Shown here one piece after another: positions 17,401 to 25,793 of a stretch of DNA of 64,000 nt; positions within the stretch are counted from its first letter, which is position 1, and each line of letters begins with the position of its first letter. Under the pieces are notes generated by a model. That model made no database searches, was not told the origin of the DNA, and saw only the letters and a list, made by a program, of their open reading frames with translations. The position numbers and the translations under genes are program-made. Source of the stretch: an uncultured Granulosicoccus sp. (GTDB taxonomy: Bacteria; Pseudomonadota; Gammaproteobacteria; Granulosicoccales; Granulosicoccaceae); the NCBI GenBank assembly GCA_947492525.1, contig CANLNQ010000009.1, forward strand, positions 124,001-188,000, read 5' to 3'.

Positions 17401-18340
17401 GCGCTCTTGCTGTACGCCTTCGCGCGACGGTACAGAGATCAGCCCCGCATCCACAACGCCGGTTGATCGGCACTCTGCCACGCACGCACGCAATTGTGTG
17501 GCGGTGCCGGGTGGGCGGGCTCTGGTTGGCACGAAGAAGCCATTGCTTGCGGCCGATGGCGAAGGACCGCTGGTCACGCAGCGAGTGCGTGATCTGTGGT
17601 GGGAGCGCGGTGCGACCAGCATCGGTCAGTTCCGCCGGTTTGTCGATGCCACCGGGTATGTCACGCTGGCCGAGCGTTACGGTTGGTCCTTCGTATTTCA
17701 TACGCATGTGCCGGGTGGCGCGGAAGGAACGCTGGGTATCGAAGGTCTGGAATGGTGGCGGCGCATCGACGGTGCAACCTGGCAGTACCCTGTCGGACCG
17801 GATGGTCCGCGCGGTGAGAACGACATGCCCGCTACTCACATTGCCCATGCGGATGCGGAGGCCTTCGCCAGGTGGGCGGGTGGACGCTTGCCGAGTGAGG
17901 CCGAGTGGGAACACGCGGCGCGAGGCGGTCTGGGTGATGTACGCTACCCGTGGGGCGATGAAGAGCCGGATGACAACAACTTCTTTCCCTGCAACATCTG
18001 GCAAGGGCGTTTCCCGGATGAGGATACCGCCATGGATGGTTTTGATGGGCCGGCGCCTGTCACGAGTCTGTCGGCCAACGGTTATGGACTTCACCACATG
18101 GTGGGCAATGTCTGGGAGTGGACGGCAGCTCCCTTTCGCCTGCGTTCATCCACTGCGGCCGCTCGCAAGCGCAATGTGCAGATGAAGGGGCAGCGATTGT
18201 TGAAAGGGGGCTCGTTCCTGTGCCATCGCAGCTATTGTCATCGCTACCGTATTGCCGCACGCACCGGCAATACCGCTGACAGCACCAGTGAGCACACCGG
18301 CTTTCGTGTGGTCTACGATCAACCGCCTCAATCCGGGTGA
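17393..18340 (+). CDS. Formylglycine-generating enzyme (sulfatase-modifying factor)
   Basis: A 315-residue SUMF1/FGE-domain protein that oxidises the active-site cysteine of type I sulfatases to formylglycine. Both catalytic cysteines are present, Cys277 and Cys282, in GGSFLCHRSYCHRYR. Their five-residue spacing and surroundings match human FGE Cys336/Cys341. The motifs GGRLPSEAEWEHAARGG and GNVWEWT also fit. The start ATG at 17393 overlaps the GntR stop (ATGAATAA), indicating coupling. It lies between the two sulfatase genes of the cluster and converges with sulfatase 2 with a 13-bp overlap. It is clearly an FGE rather than a cysteine-less paralogue such as EgtB. Confidence 0.95.
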   Translation: MNKRSCCTPSRDGTEISPASTTPVDRHSATHARNCVAVPGGRALVGTKKPLLAADGEGPLVTQRVRDLWWERGATSIGQFRRFVDATGYVTLAERYGWSFVFHTHVPGGAEGTLGIEGLEWWRRIDGATWQYPVGPDGPRGENDMPATHIAHADAEAFARWAGGRLPSEAEWEHAARGGLGDVRYPWGDEEPDDNNFFPCNIWQGRFPDEDTAMDGFDGPAPVTSLSANGYGLHHMVGNVWEWTAAPFRLRSSTAAARKRNVQMKGQRLLKGGSFLCHRSYCHRYRIAARTGNTADSTSEHTGFRVVYDQPPQSG

Positions 18341-19737
18341 CAATGCTGCTCTTCACGGCTGCGCCCGTCGACATAGCTTCCCACCGGTGGGTGGTGTCCG
18401 GGACCTGACAGAGGATCCTCCTCACGTCTCATCCAGTCGAACAGGCGCTGCCTGAGCCGCGCTCGTGTAGTGGCATGTGCCGGATCCTCGGCCAGGTTGA
18501 TGCGCTCGCCCGGGTCGTTGTGCAGATCGTAGAGTTCCTCGATATCGTGTGGGCTCCAGGCATATTTGAAGCGTGATTCACGAATGCCTCGAAAACGGAA
18601 TTGCCTCCCTTGATAGGCATCGTAGACGTAGAAGGCTGCGTCGTTTTCGCAACGAAACCAGGAATTCTCGGCATCCATCGTGCCACCGGCGCGTTCGATC
18701 AACGTGGGAAGCAGATGGTGGAGGCTCACGAAATTGTCTCGCGTCGTGCCGCCGGCATTCGCGGGAGTCCGTATCAGCATCGGTATGCGCATCACCTCCT
18801 CGTAGAAAAAGGGACCCTTGTCGAACCAGCCATGAGCGCCAAGCATCTCGCCGTGGTCCGATGTGAATGCCAACACGGTGTTGTTGTCCAGTTCCGCGGC
18901 GCTCACTGCCTGACGAAAGCTGCCGAACAGATCATCGATGTAGGAGCAGAAGCCCCAGTAGTGTTGTGCAGTACGTCGCCAGTCTTTCTGGCTCATGTGC
19001 GAGGTATCGTGTACCGGATGCCAGGGGCGTGACTGTGCCAGTGGCTTGTGGGTTTCACTGAATTGTTCGCACCAGTTGTCAGGCTTGTAGTCGCAGGGCA
19101 GGTCATCGTAGAGCGCAACGAATCGCGCCGGCACGTGATGCGGAAAGTGCGGTGCATGCAGTGACACGACCAGGCAGAAGGGTTTGTCAGCGGCAGCCAG
19201 TGCCGGGAGCAACTTGATGGCTTCCTGCACGCGAATGCCGTCCAGAGGTTCACCATCGGTGATCGTGCCGTACCAGGGAGATTTGCGGGGTTCGCCGATC
19301 CTGACATCCCCTTGCTCGGTCAAGGGTGTGCTGGCACCGTCGGAAAGGGTCACATCCTCGATGCCACGATCCAGCAGGGTGCCATCGCCCAGGTGCCACT
19401 TGCCAATGAAGGCAAGGTGATAGCCATCGTCTTGCAGACGTTCCAGATAAGTCTTTTGATCCGGATGCAGCTTGCCGTGTGGGTAGAAGGCCTTGCCCTG
19501 TACATTGTCGAGGGTGCCGTTCTGATGTGGCAGTCGCCCTGTGAACAGGCTGCCCCTGGCTGGTGTGCATAGCGGCACGGTCGTGAAGGCATTGCGGAAA
19601 CCGACAGCCTCTTCGCGAAATGCCTGCAGGTTGGGCAGTTTCGCCGGGTTGCCCGGATCGTTCAGGGTATCCCAACGCCATTGGTCGGTCATGAACAGGA
19701 TGATGTTGTCTTTCCTGCTCGTGGTGCGTGTGCTCAT
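18328..19737 (-). CDS. Type I sulfatase, cytoplasmic (CxPxR class)
   Basis: A 469-residue sulfatase with the canonical core CTPAR (Cys57 is the formylglycine precursor) followed by GSLFTGRLPHQNG. Metal-binding residues Asp18-Gln19 occur in FMTDQWRWD and a further site in TSDHGEMLGAHG. No signal peptide is present, so like sulfatase 1 it is cytoplasmic. The two proteins belong to different sequence groups, so they probably remove sulfate from different positions or substrates. Its 3' end overlaps the convergent FGE gene by 13 bp. Its promoter region is shared with the aldehyde dehydrogenase and carries the GTAC motif. Confidence 0.93.
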   Translation of the reverse strand: MSTRTTSRKDNIILFMTDQWRWDTLNDPGNPAKLPNLQAFREEAVGFRNAFTTVPLCTPARGSLFTGRLPHQNGTLDNVQGKAFYPHGKLHPDQKTYLERLQDDGYHLAFIGKWHLGDGTLLDRGIEDVTLSDGASTPLTEQGDVRIGEPRKSPWYGTITDGEPLDGIRVQEAIKLLPALAAADKPFCLVVSLHAPHFPHHVPARFVALYDDLPCDYKPDNWCEQFSETHKPLAQSRPWHPVHDTSHMSQKDWRRTAQHYWGFCSYIDDLFGSFRQAVSAAELDNNTVLAFTSDHGEMLGAHGWFDKGPFFYEEVMRIPMLIRTPANAGGTTRDNFVSLHHLLPTLIERAGGTMDAENSWFRCENDAAFYVYDAYQGRQFRFRGIRESRFKYAWSPHDIEELYDLHNDPGERINLAEDPAHATTRARLRQRLFDWMRREEDPLSGPGHHPPVGSYVDGRSREEQHCHPD

Positions 19738-19776
19738 AAGCCGTCGTCACTCGTCTGATAAAACGAATATGCCTGT

Positions 19777-19809
19777 ATGGTGTACCAATTCGATAATATA
19801 ATGTACTAT
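19777..19809. promoter_or_regulatory. Two GTAC-centred repeats: probable GntR operator
   Basis: ATGGTGTACCAAT (from 19777) and ATAATGTACTAT (from 19798) lie between divergent sulfatase 2 and the aldehyde dehydrogenase, with GTAC cores 21 bp apart. The second copy matches the 11590/11610 repeats at 11 of 12 positions. The shared motif links the catabolic half of the cluster to the transporter half under one regulator. Confidence 0.6.
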
Positions 19810-19926
19810 TTGATTCAAGTTGTCGATAATGACGAGTGCGCACTCTGACCGGTAGGTGCCGCGATAAACGAACGGTCATCTGACGCGTCCGTGCTGAACA
19901 ACCACACAGCCATGAAAGAATCCCTG

Positions 19927-21369
19927 ATGCCCACATTCGAAAAGAAGATGTACATTGCGGGTCAGTTGACCGACGGAGAAGGTCGGGTCGACGTACTGAA
20001 CCCGGCTAACGTTACTCGTATTGCAACTGTGCCTACGGCAGGCATCTCCGATGCCGACAAGGCCCTGTTGGCCGCACAAGCCGCTTTCCCGGAATGGTCG
20101 CGTACCTCCATCGCCGAGCGACAGACATGGATGCTCAAGCTGCGCGATGCCGTCATCGCCAATGAGGATCATCTTCGCGACTGTATCCACCACGAGATGG
20201 GCAAACCCTGGGCAGGGACTCAGGAGGATGTGGACAGCCTGAAGAACTCACTGGCCTTCTATGCCGAAGAGATCACGCGTGTACACGACATCATGCTGCC
20301 TGATCGCGCCGGCACGCATACGCACCGCCTGGTGCATGAACCGGCCGGTGTGGCACTTGCCTACCTTGCCTGGAACTTTCCCTTGCTCAACCTTGCCTTC
20401 AAACTGGGGCCGGCGATGGCCGCCGGTTGCCCGATCATCATTCGCCCCTCGGAACAGACGCCCATTTCGGCGTATGCCGTGGGTGAGCTCTGTCAGCAGA
20501 TCGGACTGCCCGATGGGGTCGTGCAGATACTGTGTACCGATGGATACGATGTGGCTGATCATCTGTCATCGTCTCCGATTCCGGCGCTCATCACACTGAT
20601 CGGTTCGAGCAGAACCGGCAGACACATCATGCAAACCGGATCCAGCACGATCAAGCGTTATTCGATGGAGCTGGGTGGCAATGCACCGGTGCTGATATTT
20701 CCGGATGCCGATCTGGATCTGGCCGCAGATGTCGTCTGCGGGGTCAAGTTCAGCAATGCCGGTCAGATCTGTGTCTCTCCCAACCGCGTCTTCGTCCACG
20801 AAGCAGTACGCGAGGCCTTTACCGAGCGGGTTGTCGACAAGGCGCTCAGCGCCGGCGTGGGGTGGGACAAGACGGCCGACATCCTGACAGGACCCGTGAT
20901 CGATCAACGCGCATGGACGCGGCTGAAACGACTGATCGACGACGCTGTGGATGATGGGGCCAGACTGCTGGCCGGAGGCGACAGACCGCCGGGTCTGGAA
21001 AGAGGGCATTTTCTGTCGCCGACCGTCCTTGGCGATGTGCGAGAAGAGATGGATGTCTACCGCCAGGAGACATTCGGCCCCATTGTCAGCCTGGTGTCCT
21101 TCGATGATACGAGTGAACTTGAACGCATGGCCAACGATTGCGATGAGGGCGGGCTTACCGCCTATGTCTTCACCGCCGATCTTGCCCGGGCCGAGCGTTG
21201 GGCCAACAGGCTTCGCTACGGTGAGATACAGATCAATGGCGTCAAATACGATATCGATTTACCTCACGGTGGCATCGGTCAATCGGGTATCGGCCATGAT
21301 TGTTCCTATCTGGCATTGCAGGACTATCTGGTGCTCAAGCGCATCACGCGCGCGGTAGCTGTGGCATGA
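19927..21369 (+). CDS. NAD(P)-dependent aldehyde dehydrogenase
   Basis: About 480 residues of the ALDH superfamily. The catalytic Cys lies in NAGQICVSPNRV and the general base Glu in MELGGNAPV; AYLAWNFPLLN carries the oxyanion Asn. I prefer the ATG at 19927 (MPTFEKKMYIAG), with in-frame ATGs at 19912 and 19891 also possible. It overlaps dgoK by 4 bp. In an operon with KDGal kinase and KDPGal aldolase, a sugar-aldehyde dehydrogenase is expected. One candidate is 3,6-anhydrogalactose dehydrogenase, whose product is isomerised to KDGal; a generic aldose or semialdehyde dehydrogenase is the alternative. Specificity is inferred from context only. Confidence 0.9.
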   Translation: MPTFEKKMYIAGQLTDGEGRVDVLNPANVTRIATVPTAGISDADKALLAAQAAFPEWSRTSIAERQTWMLKLRDAVIANEDHLRDCIHHEMGKPWAGTQEDVDSLKNSLAFYAEEITRVHDIMLPDRAGTHTHRLVHEPAGVALAYLAWNFPLLNLAFKLGPAMAAGCPIIIRPSEQTPISAYAVGELCQQIGLPDGVVQILCTDGYDVADHLSSSPIPALITLIGSSRTGRHIMQTGSSTIKRYSMELGGNAPVLIFPDADLDLAADVVCGVKFSNAGQICVSPNRVFVHEAVREAFTERVVDKALSAGVGWDKTADILTGPVIDQRAWTRLKRLIDDAVDDGARLLAGGDRPPGLERGHFLSPTVLGDVREEMDVYRQETFGPIVSLVSFDDTSELERMANDCDEGGLTAYVFTADLARAERWANRLRYGEIQINGVKYDIDLPHGGIGQSGIGHDCSYLALQDYLVLKRITRAVAVA

Positions 21370-22277
21370 GTGAACACTGGGTGGGTGTTGATTGGGGAAC
21401 GAGCAATCTGCGTGCGTGGATCTTTGATGAGAATGACGCTCCCTGTGCAAGCCTTGCATCCGATCAGGGGGCAGGCTCGCTATCCAGTGAGCAGTTCGAA
21501 GCGGTGCTGCTGTCACTGATTGAAGACCAGCTTCCTGCGGGAAAACAGATCGATGTCTTCTGTTGTGGCATGGCGGGATCCAGGCAGGGTTGGGTCGAGG
21601 CAGACTATCGGATGGTGCCCACCCGAGTGCTGCCGGAACCGTCGGAGATGAAGATTTTCGATGCGGCCGCGGGCCGCCTCAAGGTACATATCGTGCCCGG
21701 TGTTGCGCAGCTGTCTCCCTCGGATGTCATGCGCGGTGAAGAGACACAGATCGCGGGTTTTCTTGCGGCGAGACAGGACGCGGATAGTGCATTGTGTCTG
21801 CCCGGCACTCACTCGAAGTGGGTGCGTGCTGATCGTGAAGGTTTCAGACATTTCAAGACCTACCCCACGGGGGAGCTGTTTGCATTGTTGTCAAAACAGT
21901 CAATTCTGAGGCACTCCATGCAAGACGGGCCCACCGACCAGAAGGCATTTTCCGAGGCGGTGATCGAGAGTGTGGATTCACCGGGGCGGTTCCTGTCTGC
22001 TCTCTTTCCGATCAGAGCGGAAGATCTTCTGGGCGCCACGGAAGGCCACTCTGCCCGCGATCGACTGTCAGGTCTTCTGATCGGTCTCGAGCTGGCCAAT
22101 GCGAGGGAATTCATGGACAGAAGAGCGATTACTGTCATAGGTGCAGATGCCTTGTCCGAGCGGTACCTGTCCGCCTTGTCGATCATCGGCATTTCCGCTG
22201 AACTGATGGACGGTGCCGAGATGGTCAGGGCAGGTCTGATTGCAACCCGAAAACAATGCCAAGGTGAGTCAACATGA
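21366..22277 (+). CDS. dgoK: 2-dehydro-3-deoxygalactonokinase
   Basis: A 303-residue DgoK-family kinase. It phosphorylates 2-keto-3-deoxygalactonate at O6 with ATP. The ASKHA-type phosphate-binding motif VGVDWGTSNLRAW is at the N-terminus. The central LPGTHSKWV and GEETQIAGFL segments are typical of DgoK. The start ATG overlaps the ALDH stop (ATGA), and the aldolase gene overlaps its own stop in the same way. The pair dgoK-dgoA defines the end of the pathway as KDGal to pyruvate plus glyceraldehyde 3-phosphate. Confidence 0.92.
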   Translation: MSEHWVGVDWGTSNLRAWIFDENDAPCASLASDQGAGSLSSEQFEAVLLSLIEDQLPAGKQIDVFCCGMAGSRQGWVEADYRMVPTRVLPEPSEMKIFDAAAGRLKVHIVPGVAQLSPSDVMRGEETQIAGFLAARQDADSALCLPGTHSKWVRADREGFRHFKTYPTGELFALLSKQSILRHSMQDGPTDQKAFSEAVIESVDSPGRFLSALFPIRAEDLLGATEGHSARDRLSGLLIGLELANAREFMDRRAITVIGADALSERYLSALSIIGISAELMDGAEMVRAGLIATRKQCQGEST

Positions 22278-22885
22278 GCAGATCACTCGTCGCCATTTTA
22301 AGAGGTATCACGCCGGATGTTGCTGCATCTGCCGGCACGGTGCTGGTAGACGCCGGAATCTCCATGATCGAGGTTCCGCTGAACTCGCCTCAGCCCTTCG
22401 AGAGCATCCGCCGACTTGTCGACGCCTGTGGGCCGGATATCACCATCGGGGCCGGTACCGTGCTGTCCGCGGATGATGTTGATCGGGTAGCGCAGGCTGG
22501 TGGTCGACTGATCGTGTCGCCCGATTGCAACGTGGATGTGATTCGAAGAACGAAGTCCCTGGGCATGCTCTCATACCCTGGCGTATTCACCCCCACCGAA
22601 TGCTTCCGAGCATTGCGAGAAGGGGCGGATGTGCTCAAGTTCTTCCCCGGCTCATTGTTGACACCGGAAGGGCTCAAGGCTGTCAGGGTTGTATTGCCGG
22701 AGTCCACTCGTGTATTTGCAGTCGGAGGGGCCGGTGCTGAGAACTTCGGTGAGTGGCTGGCTGCAGGCGCCGACGGTTTCGGTCTGGGTAGTGCACTGTA
22801 TCGTGCTGGCGATAGCATCGATACGCTTGCTGAGAATGCAGGGCATATCGTGGCGGCATATGATGAGGCGTTGCGCAATCGGTGA
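22274..22885 (+). CDS. dgoA: 2-dehydro-3-deoxy-6-phosphogalactonate aldolase
   Basis: A 203-residue class I aldolase of the KDPG/KDPGal family, normal for the family. The Schiff-base lysine is in VLKFFPGS, the catalytic Glu in MIEVPLNSP, and the phosphate-binding glycine region is VGGAGAENF. The start overlaps dgoK by 4 bp. It splits KDPGal into pyruvate and D-glyceraldehyde 3-phosphate. The N-terminal IEVPLNSPQPFESI resembles DgoA more than the KDPG enzyme Eda, in agreement with its DgoK neighbour. Confidence 0.92.
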   Translation: MSRSLVAILRGITPDVAASAGTVLVDAGISMIEVPLNSPQPFESIRRLVDACGPDITIGAGTVLSADDVDRVAQAGGRLIVSPDCNVDVIRRTKSLGMLSYPGVFTPTECFRALREGADVLKFFPGSLLTPEGLKAVRVVLPESTRVFAVGGAGAENFGEWLAAGADGFGLGSALYRAGDSIDTLAENAGHIVAAYDEALRNR

Positions 22886-22951
22886 GCCGACGGTTGATCT
22901 GTGGCGCATCATGCCTTGTCGACTCTGGTGATGAGCCGGGTTGCGACGCCG

Positions 22952-22968
22952 GCCGAGAAATGCTCGGC
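22952..22968 (+). terminator. Weak stem-loop downstream of dgoA
   Basis: GCCGAG and CTCGGC are separated by 5 bases, about 65 bp after the aldolase stop and followed by TTGAGG. The stem is short and the T-tract poor, so this is only a possible end of the catabolic operon. Confidence 0.25.
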
Positions 22969-23119
22969 TTGAGGGTGATCGCATCCATTTCACCGTGCCG
23001 GAGATGACCGGCCATCAGATGGTGGAGGTGATTTACACGAATTGATCGTCAGCAATCGCTGAAAACCCGCTCGTCCGCTGTATTCTGGAACTGTCCGTTC
23101 ATTGGAATTGCAGCAGGCC

Positions 23120-24043
23120 ATGATCACTTACCCCGACATCCGCGATCTGCAGGTGCTGTTGGCCTTGGCGCGTCGCAAGCACTTCACTCAGGCGGCTTCT
23201 GATTGCGGCATATCGCAGCCAGCCTTCTCGGCCAGAATCAGGCACCTCGAAGAGGATCTGGGTGTGCCGTTGGTCAGGCGCGGGAATCGTTTTCTGGGGT
23301 TTACCCGGGAGGGCGAGCGGGTCATTCGCTGGGCCAGCCGCCTGCTGGCCGATGCCGAGGGGCTGCGTCAGGATATGGACGTGGCACGAGGCGAGTTGCG
23401 CGGACGTCTGGTGCTGGGTGTCGTGCCCACGGCGCTGCCGTATGCCGCGGACATCTCCACTCGATTGCGCAAGGCGCATCCGGGTCTTGCCATCGAGATC
23501 GCCTCGCAGACTTCCGCTCAGATCGTGCGGGCACTGTCCGACTATTCAGTGGATGCAGGTATCGTCTACCGCGCGTACATGGAAGACACCTCGCTGCGCT
23601 TCGAACCCGTTTATGAAGAGCGCTATGTGCTGTTGCTGAGTCGCGAACTGGCACCGCGCAGCAAGGGCACGGTCACCTGGGCAGAGGCCGCCAGCTTGCC
23701 CCTGTGCCTGCTTGGCAAGGACATGCACTTTCGGCGAGTGGTGGATGATGCCTTCAATGAGGCAGGCGTGAACCCAGAGCCTGTCATGGAGACCAATGCC
23801 TTTACGGCAGTGCTGGCGCAGGTGGCCATTGGTGCCGCGGCAACCATTGCGCCACAATCACTGGCTGACAGCCTGCTGCTGTCCGGGAAAACGGTCAGTC
23901 TGGCGCTGGTCGGACCACGCGTGTCGCAGGAAATAGGCATTGCAGTGCAGGATCACGAACTGACGCTGCCAGCGATCACGGCACTGTACGAAGCCATTCG
24001 AACTCATGATAAGCAAAACGGATTGCACAATCGAAAAATATGA
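23120..24043 (+). CDS. LysR-family transcriptional regulator (next to formate dehydrogenase)
   Basis: A 307-residue LysR regulator. The HTH contains FTQAASDCGISQPAFSARIR, and the C-terminal effector domain begins near residue 90. I prefer the ATG at 23120 (MITYPDIRDLQ) to a TTG 18 bases earlier. It is co-directional with the formate dehydrogenase genes, which begin 55 bp downstream. LysR proteins of the FdsR type are commonly linked to NAD-dependent formate dehydrogenases, so control by formate or molybdate/tungstate state is plausible. Confidence 0.9.
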   Translation: MITYPDIRDLQVLLALARRKHFTQAASDCGISQPAFSARIRHLEEDLGVPLVRRGNRFLGFTREGERVIRWASRLLADAEGLRQDMDVARGELRGRLVLGVVPTALPYAADISTRLRKAHPGLAIEIASQTSAQIVRALSDYSVDAGIVYRAYMEDTSLRFEPVYEERYVLLLSRELAPRSKGTVTWAEAASLPLCLLGKDMHFRRVVDDAFNEAGVNPEPVMETNAFTAVLAQVAIGAAATIAPQSLADSLLLSGKTVSLALVGPRVSQEIGIAVQDHELTLPAITALYEAIRTHDKQNGLHNRKI

Positions 24044-24098
24044 TTTGTAATTATTGACGATATGCATTTCCATGGCACAAATTCATCGGAGTGGGGAC

Positions 24099-25790
24099 AT
24101 GGCGTCGTCCAGCAGTGCAGCAGGTATCTGGAAATCGGGTAAGGGGAAAGGGCGTCACACGCCCAAGGGTCGGCAGGTCGATGACGCAGCCCTGAGCGAG
24201 ATCAGGCAGTTGCTCGGTAGTCGAGAACGGCGAGCGGACCTGTTGATCGAACACTTGCATCTGATTCAGGATGCCTACGGCCATCTGTCCGCTGCCCATC
24301 TGCGCGCACTTGCAGAAGAGATGCGTCTGTCACAGGCAGAGGTGCATGAAGTGGCCACTTTCTATGCCCACTTCGATGTGGTTCATGACGATGAAACGCC
24401 TCCGCCACCGCTGACCATCCGTGTCTGTGATTCCCTGGCCTGTGAGCTGGCTGGAGCCCGGCAGTTGTTGAGTCAACTGAAGCAGGGTATGGATCCGCAA
24501 CAGGTACGTGTGCTCAGGGCACCGTGCATGGGGCGCTGCGACACGGCTCCCGTACTGGAACTGGGTCATCACCATATCGACCATGCCACACCCGACTGTG
24601 TGGCGGCTGCGATCGCCGCTGACAACACGCATGCACACATGCCGGACTATCAGGCTTACGAGGCGTATTGCAAGGACGGTGGGTATGAACGTCTTCAGGC
24701 GTTTCGTCAGGGCGAGCAAACACCGGATGAGGTCCAGGACAGGGTGCTTGCCGCCGGCTTGAGAGGGATGGGAGGAGCCGGTTTCCCGTCGGGCAGGAAA
24801 TGGTCGTTTGTCCGGGCCGAAGATGGGCCGCGCTATCTGGCCGTCAATGGTGATGAAGGTGAGCCAGGCACTTTCAAGGACCGCTTTCATCTGGAGCGAG
24901 AGCCGCATCTGTTTCTGGAAGGCATGTTGATAGCAGCGTGGGCCATAGAGGCCGATACCTGTTTCATCTATATGCGTGACGAGTACCCTGCGGTGCTGCA
25001 GATTCTGCGCAACGAGATTCAGGCGCTGGAGCGTGAAGGCCTGGTGCCTCCGGGCTACATCGACTTGCGGCGCGGTGCCGGCGCCTATATCTGCGGCGAG
25101 GAGAGCGCCATGATCGAATCGATTGAAGGCAAGCGTGGCATTCCACGGCACCGCCCACCCTTTGTGGCGCAGAAAGGCATCTTTGATCGACCGACGCTGG
25201 TTCACAACATTGAAACGCTGCACTGGATAGCGCGCATCTGCCGCGAGGGGCCGGAAATCCTGTCAGGTGTCGAGAAAAACGGTCGCACCGGACTGCGCTC
25301 GTTCTCGATTTCCGGGCGGGTGAAGAATCCCGGCGTGCATCTGCTCCCGGCAGGCTCCACCATCACCGATCTGATCGAGGCGGCAGGGGGCATGCTGGAC
25401 GGGCATGTGTTCAAGGCCTATCAACCGGGTGGCCCTTCCGCGGGGCTGCTGCCGGCGAGTATCAGTGATGTACCCATGGATTTCGACACCTTGCAGCCCT
25501 TCGGCACGTTTATCGGATCGGCCGCTGTGGTCATACTCTCGGACCAGGACAGCGTCCGGGAAGCGGCGCTGAACATGCTGCGTTTTTTCGAAGACGAAAG
25601 CTGCGGGCAATGCACGCCGTGCCGGGTGGGTTGCGGCAAGGCCGTGCAGTTGATGGAACAGGAACGCTGGGACAAACCTCTGCTGGAGGATCTGTGTACG
25701 GTCATGGTGGATGCCTCCATCTGCGGTCTGGGGCAGGCCGCGCCCAATCCGATACGACTGACCATGAAACACTTCGCGGACGAGGTATAG
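24099..25790 (+). CDS. fdhB: NAD-dependent formate dehydrogenase beta subunit (fused NuoE/NuoF-like)
   Basis: A 563-residue diaphorase subunit that fuses two complex-I-like modules. The NuoE/FdsG part (about residues 25-165) has the 2Fe-2S cysteines of VCDSLACELAG and APCMGRCD. The NuoF/FdsB part (about 190-550) has the FMN/NADH glycine-rich GLRGMGGAGFPSGRKWSF, the GDEGEPGTFKDR motif and the 4Fe-4S motif ESCGQCTPCRVGC. The ATG at 24099 is preceded by GGAG with good spacing. The fusion matches two-subunit FDH1-type enzymes such as that of Methylorubrum, where the beta subunit passes electrons to NAD. It lies 3 bp before the alpha-subunit gene. Confidence 0.92.
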   Translation: MASSSSAAGIWKSGKGKGRHTPKGRQVDDAALSEIRQLLGSRERRADLLIEHLHLIQDAYGHLSAAHLRALAEEMRLSQAEVHEVATFYAHFDVVHDDETPPPPLTIRVCDSLACELAGARQLLSQLKQGMDPQQVRVLRAPCMGRCDTAPVLELGHHHIDHATPDCVAAAIAADNTHAHMPDYQAYEAYCKDGGYERLQAFRQGEQTPDEVQDRVLAAGLRGMGGAGFPSGRKWSFVRAEDGPRYLAVNGDEGEPGTFKDRFHLEREPHLFLEGMLIAAWAIEADTCFIYMRDEYPAVLQILRNEIQALEREGLVPPGYIDLRRGAGAYICGEESAMIESIEGKRGIPRHRPPFVAQKGIFDRPTLVHNIETLHWIARICREGPEILSGVEKNGRTGLRSFSISGRVKNPGVHLLPAGSTITDLIEAAGGMLDGHVFKAYQPGGPSAGLLPASISDVPMDFDTLQPFGTFIGSAAVVILSDQDSVREAALNMLRFFEDESCGQCTPCRVGCGKAVQLMEQERWDKPLLEDLCTVMVDASICGLGQAAPNPIRLTMKHFADEV

Positions 25791-25793
25791 AGG

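Noticed and set aside
24330-25223. 297-codon minus-strand frame opposite the formate dehydrogenase beta subunit
   Set aside because: The opposite strand encodes all NuoE/NuoF motifs; the antisense product matches no family.
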